A stretch of DNA of 64,000 bases from Lachnospiraceae bacterium. GTDB taxonomy: Bacteria; Bacillota; Clostridia; Lachnospirales; Lachnospiraceae. The notes beneath the pieces were generated by a model. The model did no database searches. It was given only the letters and a program-made list of their open reading frames with translations, and was not told the DNA's origin. How positions within the stretch are numbered: position 1 is the stretch's first letter; each line of letters opens with the position of its first letter. The stretch is taken from the NCBI GenBank assembly GCA_009774145.1, contig VSND01000007.1:1-64000 (forward strand), in the 5' to 3' direction. Of this stretch, positions 18,573 to 27,092 are shown piece by piece. A program made the position numbers and the translations under genes.

Positions 18573-18621
18573 GCAAAAGCAGAGTCCCGGGCGCAGGGAA
18601 GCCTCGGGGCTCTGCTTTTGC
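18573..18621 (+). terminator. Strong intrinsic terminator after pgcA
   Basis: GCAAAAGCAGAGTCCCGG (18573-18590) pairs with TCGGGGCTCTGCTTTTGC (18604-18621), an almost perfect 18-bp stem with a T-rich 3' arm. Confidence 0.85.
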
Positions 18622-18649
18622 CGGAAACAGGAAGAAAGGAGAATCAGAA

Positions 18650-18862
18650 ATGGCATATACAGTAAATCGGGCAGGTTTTGGCAGGTTCGCTTCCTGCATG
18701 GACAGGGCGCGTCGGGGGCAGAATTTCATTATGTGAACGCTGGGATCGGAGGTATGGGCTGCCGTGTATCAGTATCCGCGATACGGTATATCAGAGGATG
18801 AAAGAGGGAACATATACGATGGAGGAACTGACTTTGGACGGTCTTCATCCGAATGACAGAGA
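18650..18862 (+). pseudogene. Decayed SGNH/GDSL esterase
   Basis: Fragments of an SGNH-hydrolase appear in order and in different frames. They are MAYTVNRAGFGRFASCMDRA (start), AEFHYVNAGIGG (the block containing the conserved Asn/Gly region), and GLPCISIRDTVYQRM plus TLDGLHPNDR (C-terminal Asp-x-x-His block). The catalytic Gly-Asp-Ser segment and about 100 residues between blocks are deleted. AGAAAGGAG precedes the ATG. Related proteins deacetylate polysaccharides or act as acyl esterases, which suits a former plant-mannan locus. Confidence 0.7.
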
Positions 18863-18896
18863 CCATGCTGTATTACTGGATGGGGAATTTGAGGAT

Positions 18897-18925
18897 TTGA
18901 ATTTCTGTATGGAACGTGCTATACT
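18897..18925 (+). promoter_or_regulatory. Sigma-A-like promoter for UPF0303 gene
   Basis: TTGAAT (18897-18902), a 17-bp spacer and TATACT (18920-18925). It lies inside the end of the esterase relic and about 95 bp before the next gene's ATG. Confidence 0.65.
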
Positions 18926-19020
18926 GGGATATATACCATACGAAGGTATGGCGGCTGCGGGACCGGCGTATACTGCAGAGTTCCGGGCCGTATCCAAAGC
19001 ATGAGCAGGAGGTAATGGAC

Positions 19021-19518
19021 ATGATGTTGGAAGAATCGATCCGAATACTGGCAATGCAGGAGGAGATCCTGCAGTTTTCTCATTTCACCAATGAAGACGC
19101 CTGGGAGCTGGGCAGCCTGATGGTGGCGGAAGCGGCAAGAAACCATCTTCCGGTAGCCATCAGCATCCGGCTGAATAACGGTTACACGGTATTCCAGTAC
19201 GGATTTAAAGGGACGAACTATAACAACGAGCAGTGGATAACAAGAAAACATAATACAGTGCGGACCATGGAGATGAGCAGTCTGCGGCTGTTTATGCTGC
19301 TGAAAAAGAATCAGGAGACGCTGGAATCCCACGGGCTGAACGAGACGGAGTATGTGGCGCGGGGCGGGGGGTTCCCGATCCGTGTGGCAGGAGCCGGAGT
19401 GATCGGAAGTGTGCTTGTGTCCGGTCTGGATCATATGGCGGATCATGAATTTGTGTCTGCATGCATGAGCCAGTATCTGCGGATCGACGGAATTCCGCGC
19501 CTGCCGGTGTCATTCTGA
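19021..19518 (+). CDS. UPF0303 / GlcG-HbpS-like family protein
   Basis: A 165-residue soluble protein of the UPF0303 group within the GlcG/HbpS (DUF336) fold. Family features include the N-terminal EEILQFSHFTNEDAWELG, the motif RLNNGYTVFQYGFKG, and a C-terminal GGGFPIRVAGAGVIGSVLVSG followed by DHE. Biochemical role is uncertain; some relatives bind haem or small ligands. AGGAGG at 19007 fits the ATG at 19021 better than one two codons upstream. It has its own promoter and terminator, so it is monocistronic. Confidence 0.8.
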   Translation: MMLEESIRILAMQEEILQFSHFTNEDAWELGSLMVAEAARNHLPVAISIRLNNGYTVFQYGFKGTNYNNEQWITRKHNTVRTMEMSSLRLFMLLKKNQETLESHGLNETEYVARGGGFPIRVAGAGVIGSVLVSGLDHMADHEFVSACMSQYLRIDGIPRLPVSF

Positions 19519-19567
19519 GACGGAAAGATACCAGGGACAGGTTCCCGGGAAAGAAACGAAAAAAGAG

Positions 19568-19640
19568 GGAGTGTTGTAAAACGCTCCTGTCCGTTTGCTG
19601 AACAAACGGGCAGGAACGTGTTTTGCAACACTCCTTTCTT
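19568..19640. terminator. Long bidirectional terminator
   Basis: A 67-nt inverted repeat: GGAGTGTTG at 19568 pairs with CAACACTCC ending 19634, with an inner CCGTTTG/CAAACGG stem. T-runs follow on the + side, with A-rich sequence on the other. It separates the UPF0303 gene from the convergent bio operon. Confidence 0.85.
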
Positions 19641-19721
19641 TTGGTGCAGAAAATGTTTTAACAGCTGCAGGCGTCAGGACCGTTGAAGAAGACGCAATCT
19701 GTGGAACCGGCCGTTCTGCCG

Positions 19722-20921
19722 TTATCTGCAAAACCACGCCTTCATGGAAGCGAGTACCTGTACCAGTTCTTCCTCTGTAATAATATAGGGGACCATGGCG
19801 TACAGGTAATTCAGGAACGGACGGCTGAAGACCCCGCGTTCATAAGCGAACTGCTGATAACCCTTCAGAACAGCCGGATCATAAACTTCCATGCAGACAC
19901 AGCCGCCCATAATACGGATTTCTTTGATCCGCGGATCCGTGAAGCCGTAAAGTTCCCGGCGGGTGACGGCTTCGATTTTCCGGATTCTGCTTATGTAATC
20001 GCCCTGTTCAAACAGTTCGATGGACTTTAAAGCTGCGCTGCAGGCAAGCGCGTTTCCCATGAAAGTCGGACCATGCATCAGCGCTTTATCCGGATCGTCG
20101 TCATAGAATCCATCATAGACCTTCTGGTTTGCTACAGTGACTGCATGACCGATATAGCCTCCGGTCAGCGCTTTTCCAAGGACCAGGATGTCCGGCAGCA
20201 CCAGGTCTGCCACGAACCGGTTGCCGGTCCGGCCAAAACCGGTCGCCACCTCGTCAAAGACCAGAAGGACGCCGTACCGGTCGCACAGTTCCCGCGCCCG
20301 CTTCAAAAATGCAATATCGTACATGCGCATGCCGCCGGCGCCCTGCAGAAGCGGCTCCACGATGAAACAGTTCAGCTCTTCATGACAGAGCTCGAATGCT
20401 TTTTCCAGGGCCGGGATTTCTGTGGGAATATGTAGGACATGGGGACTGTCTCCGTAGGCTTCCAGAATGAAATGATAATCTTCATCGTCGCCCACCTCCA
20501 TGGTTTTGAAGGTGTCGCCATGGTAAGCATGGGAGAGGGACAGAACCCTGGTCCGCTGCATTTCTCCACGATTGACATAATATTGAAGCGCCATTTTGAG
20601 GGCAACTTCCACAGCCACACTGCCGGAATCGGAGAAAAAGCAGTAGTTAAGATCACCGGGAAGCCATTCCTCCAGCCTGTCCGAGAGCTTCTGCACCGGT
20701 TCGTGGGTCAGTCCGCCCAGCATTACATGGGAGAAATGTTCCGCCTGAGACCGGATGGCTTCTGTGAGAACCGGGTGTTTATAGCCATGGATTACACTCC
20801 ACCAGGAAGAGACGGAATCGATCATCCGGTTGTCTTCGGTAAAGAGCCAGACGCCTTCGGCATCCGTGATTTTATAAGGGTCTTTCATTGTCTTCATCTG
20901 TTGGTAAGGGTACCAGATCAT
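19722..20921 (-). CDS. bioA: Adenosylmethionine-8-amino-7-oxononanoate aminotransferase
   Basis: A 399-residue class III PLP aminotransferase converting KAPA to DAPA with SAM as amino donor. Seen: SSWWSVIHGYKHP near residue 42, GSVAVEVALKMA near 110, SLSHAYHGDT near 135, the PLP-Asp segment VFDEVATGFGRTG near 235, and the Schiff-base Lys in VLGKALTGG near 265. It is slightly shorter than E. coli BioA. The ATG at 20921 has GGAGGTATT upstream; longer in-frame extensions run through bioD and are not used. It is last gene of the bioYBDA operon. Confidence 0.94.
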   Translation of the reverse strand: MIWYPYQQMKTMKDPYKITDAEGVWLFTEDNRMIDSVSSWWSVIHGYKHPVLTEAIRSQAEHFSHVMLGGLTHEPVQKLSDRLEEWLPGDLNYCFFSDSGSVAVEVALKMALQYYVNRGEMQRTRVLSLSHAYHGDTFKTMEVGDDEDYHFILEAYGDSPHVLHIPTEIPALEKAFELCHEELNCFIVEPLLQGAGGMRMYDIAFLKRARELCDRYGVLLVFDEVATGFGRTGNRFVADLVLPDILVLGKALTGGYIGHAVTVANQKVYDGFYDDDPDKALMHGPTFMGNALACSAALKSIELFEQGDYISRIRKIEAVTRRELYGFTDPRIKEIRIMGGCVCMEVYDPAVLKGYQQFAYERGVFSRPFLNYLYAMVPYIITEEELVQVLASMKAWFCR

Positions 20922-21036
20922 GGAAAAATACCTCCGTAACTGTTTGGTGCCGCTTTTGCGGCACATCTTTTTTGCGGGCAGCAGGCCGGGAAGGGGGATG
21001 CCGGCGGATGATACACGAAGATTCGCTCTGCAACGG

Positions 21037-21732
21037 TTACGGAGCCTGTGTATCATAAAGGGAGAACAGCGTCTCCGGATCCATGGCAAGTTCCGTATCG
21101 CCGTCCTGCACACAGGCAAGGACTTTAAGGCCGGTCCGGTGCTCGCACATGCGCAGATTATCTTCTTCCATCACATGACCCGGATGAAAATGATTCAAAA
21201 TGATTCCTTTGACGGCAATGTTTTTCGCACGCATATATTCTGCAGTCAGAACGACGCTGTTGATCGTTCCAAGACCTGCGTCTGCGACAAGGAGACAGGA
21301 AAGATCCAGCTTTCGGATCACATCTTCCAGCCAGAGTTCACCTTCATCAAAGCATATGGGACAGAGAATGCCTCCGCTTCCCTCCATGGTAACAAAATCA
21401 TACCGGGAGCAGAGAGCCTGAAACCCTTTTTTTACGGTTTCCATCTGCACCGGATGCCCTTCCAGACGGGAAGCCAGATGAGGAGAGACAGCTGCTTCAT
21501 AGATATAGGGGCACATGGTGTCGGGAGTCTGGTCGATGCCGGAGATTTCCCTGACATACTGTGCGTCTCCAGAGATCAGGCTTCCGTCCGGGCACCGCTC
21601 GTTTCCGCTCATGGCGGCCTTGTAATAGGCGGCGTGTTTCCCGCTGTCTTTTAATTTTTTCAGAATGAGTCCGGTGACATAGGTCTTTCCCACGTCGGTA
21701 CCGGTCCCTGTGATAAATAACGTTTTAGCCAT
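21037..21732 (-). CDS. bioD: Dethiobiotin synthetase
   Basis: A 231-residue ATP-dependent carboxylase that closes the ureido ring of DAPA. The P-loop GTGTDVGKT is at residues 8-16, followed by YYKAAMSG with the substrate Lys, and TMEGSGGILCP near residue 107. The start is taken at MAKTLF (21732), which overlaps the end of bioB by 8 bp and has GAGG upstream. Confidence 0.94.
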   Translation of the reverse strand: MAKTLFITGTGTDVGKTYVTGLILKKLKDSGKHAAYYKAAMSGNERCPDGSLISGDAQYVREISGIDQTPDTMCPYIYEAAVSPHLASRLEGHPVQMETVKKGFQALCSRYDFVTMEGSGGILCPICFDEGELWLEDVIRKLDLSCLLVADAGLGTINSVVLTAEYMRAKNIAVKGIILNHFHPGHVMEEDNLRMCEHRTGLKVLACVQDGDTELAMDPETLFSLYDTQAP

Positions 21733-22699
21733 TGCACAACCTCGCTTCAAATCCCAGTTTTTTTATCAGTTCCATGTCGGTTTCCACGGTGATTCCGGCA
21801 GTGGTCAGCATATCGCCGGAGATGGCGGCGTTGGCACCGCTTTGAAAGCATGCCTCCCCCTGATCGCCCAGCAGTCCTCTGCCTCCGGCCAGACGGATGG
21901 AGGCGTCCGGGATCAGAAAGCGGAAGACGGCCGCACACCGGCAGGCTTCTTCGGCAGTCAGAGGCCGGTTGTGCTCATAAGGGGTTCCGGGTATGGGATT
22001 CAGCAGATTCATGGGGATGGATTTCACGCCCAGTTCCCGTGCGGTCAGTACCATGTCAATCCGGTCTTCCATGGTCTCGCCCAGTCCCAGGATCCCGCCG
22101 GAGCAGACAGACAGTCCGGCCCGCTTTGCTGCTTTTAAGGTTTCGATCTTTTCGTCATAGGTATGTGTGGTGCAGACTTCCGGGAAATACCGCCTGGAAG
22201 ACTCCAGGTTGCAGTGCACCCGGGAAGCGCCGGCTTCTTTGACCTTTCGAAACTGTTCTTCTTTTAACAAACCAAAAGACACGCACACCTCAATGGAAGT
22301 CTCTTTTTTGATCGTGCGGATGCTTTCGCATACCTGATCCACTTCTTTGTCAGAAAGCTTTCTTCCGGATGTGACGATGGAGTAGCGCAGGACGCCCCGT
22401 GCATCGTTATATTTTGCGCCCTCCAGCAGCTGCCCGGTATCCAGCAGCGGATAAGTTTCTGAACAGGCTGTATGATAATGAACGCTCTGTGCGCAGTATT
22501 TACAGTCTTCGGAACAGCGTCCGCACTTTCCGTTGATGATGGTACAAAGGTCAAATCCATTGCCGCATATTTTTCCGCGGATCTCATTGGCAGCTGCGGT
22601 CAGTTCTTCCAAAGGGGCATCTGCCAGCAGAAGCGCTTCTTCGCGGTCTGTCTGTCCGCCTTCCAGTATCTTTTTTTTCAATTCATCTACAATATTCAT
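21725..22699 (-). CDS. bioB: Biotin synthase (radical SAM)
   Basis: A 324-residue radical-SAM enzyme inserting sulfur into dethiobiotin. The cluster motif CSEDCKYC (CX3CX2C) is near residue 58; other conserved features are the NLESS segment, GLGET and a C-terminal RLAGGR with the Arg that ligates the [2Fe-2S] cluster. AGGAGG is directly upstream of the ATG at 22699. Cotranscribed with bioY (upstream) and bioD/bioA. Confidence 0.95.
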   Translation of the reverse strand: MNIVDELKKKILEGGQTDREEALLLADAPLEELTAAANEIRGKICGNGFDLCTIINGKCGRCSEDCKYCAQSVHYHTACSETYPLLDTGQLLEGAKYNDARGVLRYSIVTSGRKLSDKEVDQVCESIRTIKKETSIEVCVSFGLLKEEQFRKVKEAGASRVHCNLESSRRYFPEVCTTHTYDEKIETLKAAKRAGLSVCSGGILGLGETMEDRIDMVLTARELGVKSIPMNLLNPIPGTPYEHNRPLTAEEACRCAAVFRFLIPDASIRLAGGRGLLGDQGEACFQSGANAAISGDMLTTAGITVETDMELIKKLGFEARLCNG

Positions 22700-22769
22700 A
22701 GGAACCTCCTGACGTGGTATGCGACTGCTCCGCCGCGCCGCTCTGTTATGCGGCATCTGTATCCGGGCT

Positions 22770-23321
22770 CTACATGTTTGCAATCGCCGGTTTCAGACGT
22801 TTTGCAAGTCCTGCGGCCAGGAAGCACAGACAGATATCGCCTGGTACCGCCAGCAGAAAACAGTAGAGAAACAGAGGCCACAGGCCGATGGGAGCGTCGA
22901 TCACGAAATTGCTGATGATATAATAATAGAACATTCCCATGATATATACAACCGCAAGTCCGGCAAAATTTGCTGCCAGCACTCTGCCGAAGGTCAGCCG
23001 TTCCAGTCCCTCCGTCATCTTTCCGGTGAGGTAGCTTCCTGCCACAAAGCCGATGATATAACCAAAGCTTGGTTTCAGAAGATACCAGAATCCGCCGCCC
23101 TCTGCAAAGATCGGAAGACCGATAAGACCCAGAAGGGCGTAAAGCCCGACGCTGGCGGCTCCCAGCCGTCCGCCCAGCAGAAGGCCTGCCATCATGGTGA
23201 ACAGAAACTGCAGGGTAAAGGGGACCACCGGTATGGGGATCTTGATAAAAGCGCCGACGGCAGTCAATACGGTGAACAGGGCACAGAGTGTCATTTCTCT
23301 GGTAGTGATCTTTTTTTTCAT
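22770..23321 (-). CDS. bioY: Biotin ECF transporter S component
   Basis: A 183-residue, six-helix membrane protein of the BioY family. Conserved features are VPFTLQFLFTMMAGLLLGGRLG near residues 37-57, then GLPIFAEGGG and PSFGYIIGFV, which form the biotin-binding part. It works with the shared EcfA/A'/T module encoded elsewhere. The start at 23321 has a GGAG 11 bases upstream. First gene of the BirA-controlled operon. Confidence 0.93.
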   Translation of the reverse strand: MKKKITTREMTLCALFTVLTAVGAFIKIPIPVVPFTLQFLFTMMAGLLLGGRLGAASVGLYALLGLIGLPIFAEGGGFWYLLKPSFGYIIGFVAGSYLTGKMTEGLERLTFGRVLAANFAGLAVVYIMGMFYYYIISNFVIDAPIGLWPLFLYCFLLAVPGDICLCFLAAGLAKRLKPAIANM

Positions 23322-23367
23322 GATGATATACGCTCCATAACATTTGTGGTTGACTTTTCCAGCCGCT

Positions 23368-23421
23368 ATCTTAACAGAAAAAAAGATAATTGTCAACCGT
23401 TATATAAAAATGGTTAACAAT
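23368..23421 (-). promoter_or_regulatory. bioY promoter with BirA operator
   Basis: On the minus strand TTGACA (23391-23396) and TAAGAT (23368-23373) are 17 bp apart. Overlapping the -35 is TGTCAAC-N15-GTTAACA (23391-23419), the Firmicutes BirA operator geometry (TTGTTAACC-N15-GGTTAACAA) with one mismatch. Biotin-loaded BirA should repress bioYBDA. Confidence 0.85.
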
Positions 23422-23574
23422 CATCGGTTTCGATGGATGCTTTTCAGACGCCTGCCAGTATCCTCCGATGGATGTTTTTCCGGCTGCATTTCACATCCGC
23501 GTCGGACATCCGGATGGCGTGGGTATGAAAAACAGCCTTTTCAGAGAAAATAATAGAAAAGCTGCATAAAAAGT

Positions 23575-23603
23575 TTGCTAATTTTCTTAACATTATGTAT
23601 AAT
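23575..23603 (+). promoter_or_regulatory. Promoter of phosphoribosyltransferase-like gene
   Basis: TTGCTA (23575-23580), a 17-bp spacer and a perfect TATAAT (23598-23603), giving a leader of about 70 nt before the ATG at 23680. The leader contains a small GGAGAGCTCC hairpin. Confidence 0.75.
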
Positions 23604-23679
23604 ATCTATAAAAGAAATCGGATGGAGCGATTCACAGGCACCGGAGAGCTCCAATCACGGGTAAAGGAGGATTTCCAAT

Positions 23680-24321
23680 ATGGAAAAACGTATTTTTAAA
23701 ATTGTATCCCCCATAGACAGTAAAGTGTCTCTGCGGGTGATTCCGGGTCATTTTGTGACGTCACATTCCCATATCAACTATTATGTGGATCTGACCATGT
23801 CTCAGGCGCGCCAGAGCGAGGCGGAAGCGGCGGCAAGGATTCTGGCAAGAAAATATGAGAGCAGCACGGTGGTTGATACGATCATCTGTCTGAACAGCTG
23901 CCAGGTCATCGGCGCTTATCTGGCGCAGGAGCTGACCAAGGGCGGAATTATGAGCCTGAATGCGCACAACACCATCTATATTACGGCGCCGGAGCAGGAT
24001 ATCAACGGCCAGATGATCTTCCGCGACAACTCCAAGCCCATGGTGCAGGGGAAGAATATTCTGATCCTCTCCACCTCCATCACCACCGGCGTGACGCTTG
24101 AGAAGGCGATCCGCAGCGTGGAGTATTACGGCGGAATGGTACGGGGAATCGCTTCGATCTTCAGCTTTGTCAAAGAAGCGCATGGAGTGGAAGTCAACAG
24201 TATCTTCAATGCCAACGATATGACCGGATATGCGTCCTTTGATGAGAAGGACTGCCCGATGTGCAGGACCGGACAGAAGATCGATGCAATCGTCAACGGA
24301 TTCGGATACAGTAAGCTGTAA
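23680..24321 (+). CDS. Phosphoribosyltransferase-fold protein (OPRT-like)
   Basis: A 213-residue protein with the type I PRTase fold. It resembles orotate phosphoribosyltransferase but has an altered PRPP loop: ILILSTSITTGVTLEKAI near residues 127-144, where the usual two acidic residues before T-G-x-T are Ser-Thr. The C-terminus carries DCPMCRTG. The start has AAAGGAGG ten bases upstream. Because the PRPP-binding acids are missing it may bind nucleotides as a regulator rather than catalyse. It is monocistronic, between its own promoter and a terminator. Confidence 0.65.
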   Translation: MEKRIFKIVSPIDSKVSLRVIPGHFVTSHSHINYYVDLTMSQARQSEAEAAARILARKYESSTVVDTIICLNSCQVIGAYLAQELTKGGIMSLNAHNTIYITAPEQDINGQMIFRDNSKPMVQGKNILILSTSITTGVTLEKAIRSVEYYGGMVRGIASIFSFVKEAHGVEVNSIFNANDMTGYASFDEKDCPMCRTGQKIDAIVNGFGYSKL

Positions 24322-24353
24322 AAGAGTTCAGAAATCAGAAGGAAAACATATGG

Positions 24354-24382
24354 TGCAGGGGCCGGACAGCCCCTGCATTTTA
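24354..24382 (+). terminator. Intrinsic terminator
   Basis: TGCAGGGGC (24354-24362) pairs with GCCCCTGCA (24369-24377), followed by TTTTAT. Confidence 0.85.
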
Positions 24383-24472
24383 TCAATATGGCCGGTATTT
24401 GAAAATGGCCGGAAAGTATGAGAAACGGAACATATATTGAGAAACGTGCAGGAGCCGGGAGGGGAACAGAAG

Positions 24473-24973
24473 ATGGGGCTTACACATTTTGATGAACATG
24501 GAAAAGCAGTCATGGTAGATGTGACGGAAAAGCAGGATACGGTTCGGGAGGCGACGGCGATGGGGAAGGTCACGGTCAGCCGGGCGGTCTACGATGCGGT
24601 AGAACAGGGAAAGATCGGAAAGGGAGATGTGCTTGGAGTTGCCACGACGGCGGGGATCATGGGTGCCAAGCGGACGGCGGAGCTGATCCCCATGTGCCAT
24701 ATTCTGCCGATCACCAACTGCCGGGTGCGTTTTGAGATGATACCGGAGGAACTGGCCATCTGCTGCTGGTGCACGGTGAAGGTGACCGGGAAGACAGGCG
24801 TGGAGATGGAAGCGCTGACCGGAGTGAGCACGGCGCTTCTGACCGTCTATGACATGTGCAAGGCGCTGGATAAGACCATGGAGATCGGTGAAATCTGTCT
24901 TTGCAGAAAAACCGGCGGAAAGAGCGGACTGGTGGAGAACCCGGGGAAACGTATGCCCATGGAGATGAAATAA
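24473..24973 (+). CDS. moaC: Cyclic pyranopterin monophosphate synthase
   Basis: A 166-residue enzyme making cPMP from the MoaA product, the first committed pterin-cofactor steps. Hallmarks: MVDVTEKQDT near residue 14, AGIMGAKRTAELIPMCHIL near 62-80, GVEMEALTGVS near 105 and the C-terminal KTGGKSG. GGAGGGG lies eight bases before the ATG at 24473. Convergent with moaA (10-bp gap). It is the first of the cofactor genes in this 15-kb locus. Confidence 0.95.
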   Translation: MGLTHFDEHGKAVMVDVTEKQDTVREATAMGKVTVSRAVYDAVEQGKIGKGDVLGVATTAGIMGAKRTAELIPMCHILPITNCRVRFEMIPEELAICCWCTVKVTGKTGVEMEALTGVSTALLTVYDMCKALDKTMEIGEICLCRKTGGKSGLVENPGKRMPMEMK

Positions 24974-24983
24974 CGGGAAGACA

Positions 24984-25958
24984 TTACCCGCCGATCTGGG
25001 ACATTCGTCGTTCTTCCGCAGGACCTTCGAGCGCAGTAAAATGAAACTGGTGTTCTTCCGGCTTTTTGAGAATCGCCCGTTCCATTGCCGCAAGGATGGA
25101 ACTGTCGGAATGGCCTGAACGCAGCATGGAACAAAGATCAATGCCGTTCTCGTAATACAGACAGAGCTTTAAAAGCCCGTCGGAGGTCAGACGTACGCGG
25201 TTGCAGGTGCTGCAGAATTTGCCGTGGATGGCATCAATAAAACCAATACACCCTTTGAAACCGGGAAGATAAATATAGGCTGCCGGACCATTGCCCCGGT
25301 GTTCATGGACCTGGACGTAATCCGGATATGTCTCCGAAAGCATGGACAAAAGTTCCTGACGGCTGCAGCCTCTGTACTGCCGTCCGGAACCAATGGGCAT
25401 GATCTCGATAAAACGTACATCCACCTGATAATCCCTGGCCAGATGGACAAGTGACAGGAATTCGTTTTTATTGATGTCCTGCAGAAGAACAGAGTTCACT
25501 TTGGTTCGGATGCCGGATGCCTGGCAGGCGACAACAGAGTCCATGACTCTGGAAAATTCCGGGCGTCCGGTGATCCGCTCAAAGGTCTGTTCATTGAGGG
25601 TATCCAGACTGATGTTGATGCCGTCAAGACCGATCTTTTTCAGTTCGGGAAGATGGCCGGACAGAAGCGTGCCGTTGGTAGTAAGGGTCACCTGTTCCGT
25701 TGCAGGAAGTTCTTTCAGATTTTTTAAAAAGGCCAGACAGCCTTTGCGTACAAGGGGTTCTCCGCCGGTTACTTTGAATTTGCGGATTCCAAGTTCACCG
25801 GCCAGGCGGCAGATGTGCAGAATCTCTTCAAAGCGCAGGATTTTTTCGTGCGGGATGGACGGAATGTCCTCCGGCATACAGTATTTACAACGAAGATTAC
25901 ATCGATCTGTGATAGAGATACGCATATAATCAATGGTTCGTCCATGTGAATCCTTCAT
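24984..25958 (-). CDS. moaA: GTP 3',8-cyclase (radical SAM)
   Basis: A 324-residue radical-SAM protein that acts on GTP. The N-terminal cluster motif CNLRCKYC is near residue 21. The second cluster (CX2CX13C, from FCSTCNRVRLTSDG to KLC) binds substrate. The last residues end SQIGG, matching the conserved C-terminal GG needed for activity. The ATG at 25958 has GGAGAACAGC upstream. Divergent from tupA, so both may share a control region. Confidence 0.95.
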   Translation of the reverse strand: MKDSHGRTIDYMRISITDRCNLRCKYCMPEDIPSIPHEKILRFEEILHICRLAGELGIRKFKVTGGEPLVRKGCLAFLKNLKELPATEQVTLTTNGTLLSGHLPELKKIGLDGINISLDTLNEQTFERITGRPEFSRVMDSVVACQASGIRTKVNSVLLQDINKNEFLSLVHLARDYQVDVRFIEIMPIGSGRQYRGCSRQELLSMLSETYPDYVQVHEHRGNGPAAYIYLPGFKGCIGFIDAIHGKFCSTCNRVRLTSDGLLKLCLYYENGIDLCSMLRSGHSDSSILAAMERAILKKPEEHQFHFTALEGPAEERRMSQIGG

Positions 25959-26042
25959 TTGCTGTTCTCCTGTCCGGCATTTTGCCATGTTGTCTTATAC
26001 AAATATATAGTGATATTATAACAAAAAAACCGAAAAAAGTAT

Positions 26043-26082
26043 ATCATATTTTGTTTAAAAAAGCGATATGATGTGATATAAT
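26043..26082 (+). promoter_or_regulatory. tupA promoter with inverted repeat
   Basis: TATAAT (26077-26082) lies 17 bp after TTTAAA (26054-26059). An inverted repeat, ATCATAT (26043-26049) and ATATGAT (26066-26072), flanks and overlaps the promoter. GATATGAT is also seen at the aor promoter, so a common metal-related regulator is conceivable. Confidence 0.55.
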
Positions 26083-26126
26083 AGGAAATGAGTTGAACAA
26101 ATATCACAAAACAAAGGAGAACTACT

Positions 26127-27083
26127 ATGAAAAAGCAAAGACAGTTACTGGCAATGATACTGGCAGCTTCCATGCTGGCAGTGTGTGTTACCGGCTGCGG
26201 AGGCAAAGAGGATCCGGCGCCGGAGGAGACGCCTGCAGAGGTGTCTGAGGAAACGCCGGAAGAGAGCGCAGGGGAGGAAGCAGAAGTTCCGGAAGAGACT
26301 TCTGATGAGACGGCAGCGCCTGCAGAGAAAAAGGGGGTACTGATGATGGCAACTACCACCAGTACGGCGGATACCGGTCTTCTGGACTATCTGGCTCCGA
26401 TTTTCCTGGCGGATACCGGATGGGAACTTCAGTGGAGTGCGGTTGGAACCGGCGAGGCGCTGAAGATGGGTGAGAACGGGGATGTGGATATAGTTCTGGT
26501 CCATGCAAAAGCCAGTGAGGAAGAATTTGTTGCAGGTGGTTTCGGTGTGGAACGTTTCCAGGTGATGTACAATGATTTCGTTGTGGTCGGACCGACGGAG
26601 CCGGTTGCTCCGACGGACGACATTGAAACGCTGTTCAAGACGATTCAGGAGGATCAGCTGACTTTTGTATCCCGCGGAGATGATTCCGGTACAGACAAGA
26701 AGGAAAAGGGAATCTGGAAGAAGCTGGAGATTGACCCGTCAGAGAATCCCAATTATCTGGAGTCCGGGCAGGGGATGGGTGCGACGATCACCATGGCGGA
26801 CGAAAAAGGTGCATATTGTCTGACTGACAGAGGCACCTGGCTGAAGATGAAGACGGATGCGGATGTGGAGCTCCAGCTGGATATCCTATGCGAAGGCGCG
26901 TCGGATCTTCTGAACCAGTACGGGATCATCGCAGTCAGTCCGGAGAAATATCCGGAACTCAACAACGAAGCTGCCAATGATATGATCGAGTGGATTTGTT
27001 CTGAGGAAGTTCAGGAACTGATCGGAAACTATGGTGTAGACCAATATGGAGAAGCATTGTTTACTCCGAATGCGAATGAATAA
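26127..27083 (+). CDS. tupA: Tungstate ABC transporter substrate-binding lipoprotein
   Basis: A 318-residue exported lipoprotein. Signal peptide with lipobox CVTGC (Cys at residue 24), then an unusually acidic Pro/Glu linker to about residue 68. The binding domain opens with ATTTSTADTGLLDYL, the TupA oxyanion signature TTTS; SRGDDSGTDKKE near residue 190 is the second. Tungstate (rather than molybdate) is inferred from this signature and from the tungsten AOR nearby. AAAGGAG precedes the ATG. First gene of tupABC. Confidence 0.9.
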   Translation: MKKQRQLLAMILAASMLAVCVTGCGGKEDPAPEETPAEVSEETPEESAGEEAEVPEETSDETAAPAEKKGVLMMATTTSTADTGLLDYLAPIFLADTGWELQWSAVGTGEALKMGENGDVDIVLVHAKASEEEFVAGGFGVERFQVMYNDFVVVGPTEPVAPTDDIETLFKTIQEDQLTFVSRGDDSGTDKKEKGIWKKLEIDPSENPNYLESGQGMGATITMADEKGAYCLTDRGTWLKMKTDADVELQLDILCEGASDLLNQYGIIAVSPEKYPELNNEAANDMIEWICSEEVQELIGNYGVDQYGEALFTPNANE

Positions 27084-27092
27084 AAAAAGAAC

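Noticed and set aside
23428..23480. CGATGGATG(C/T)TTTT direct repeats upstream of bioY
   Set aside because: Only two imperfect copies, outside the promoter; probably chance.
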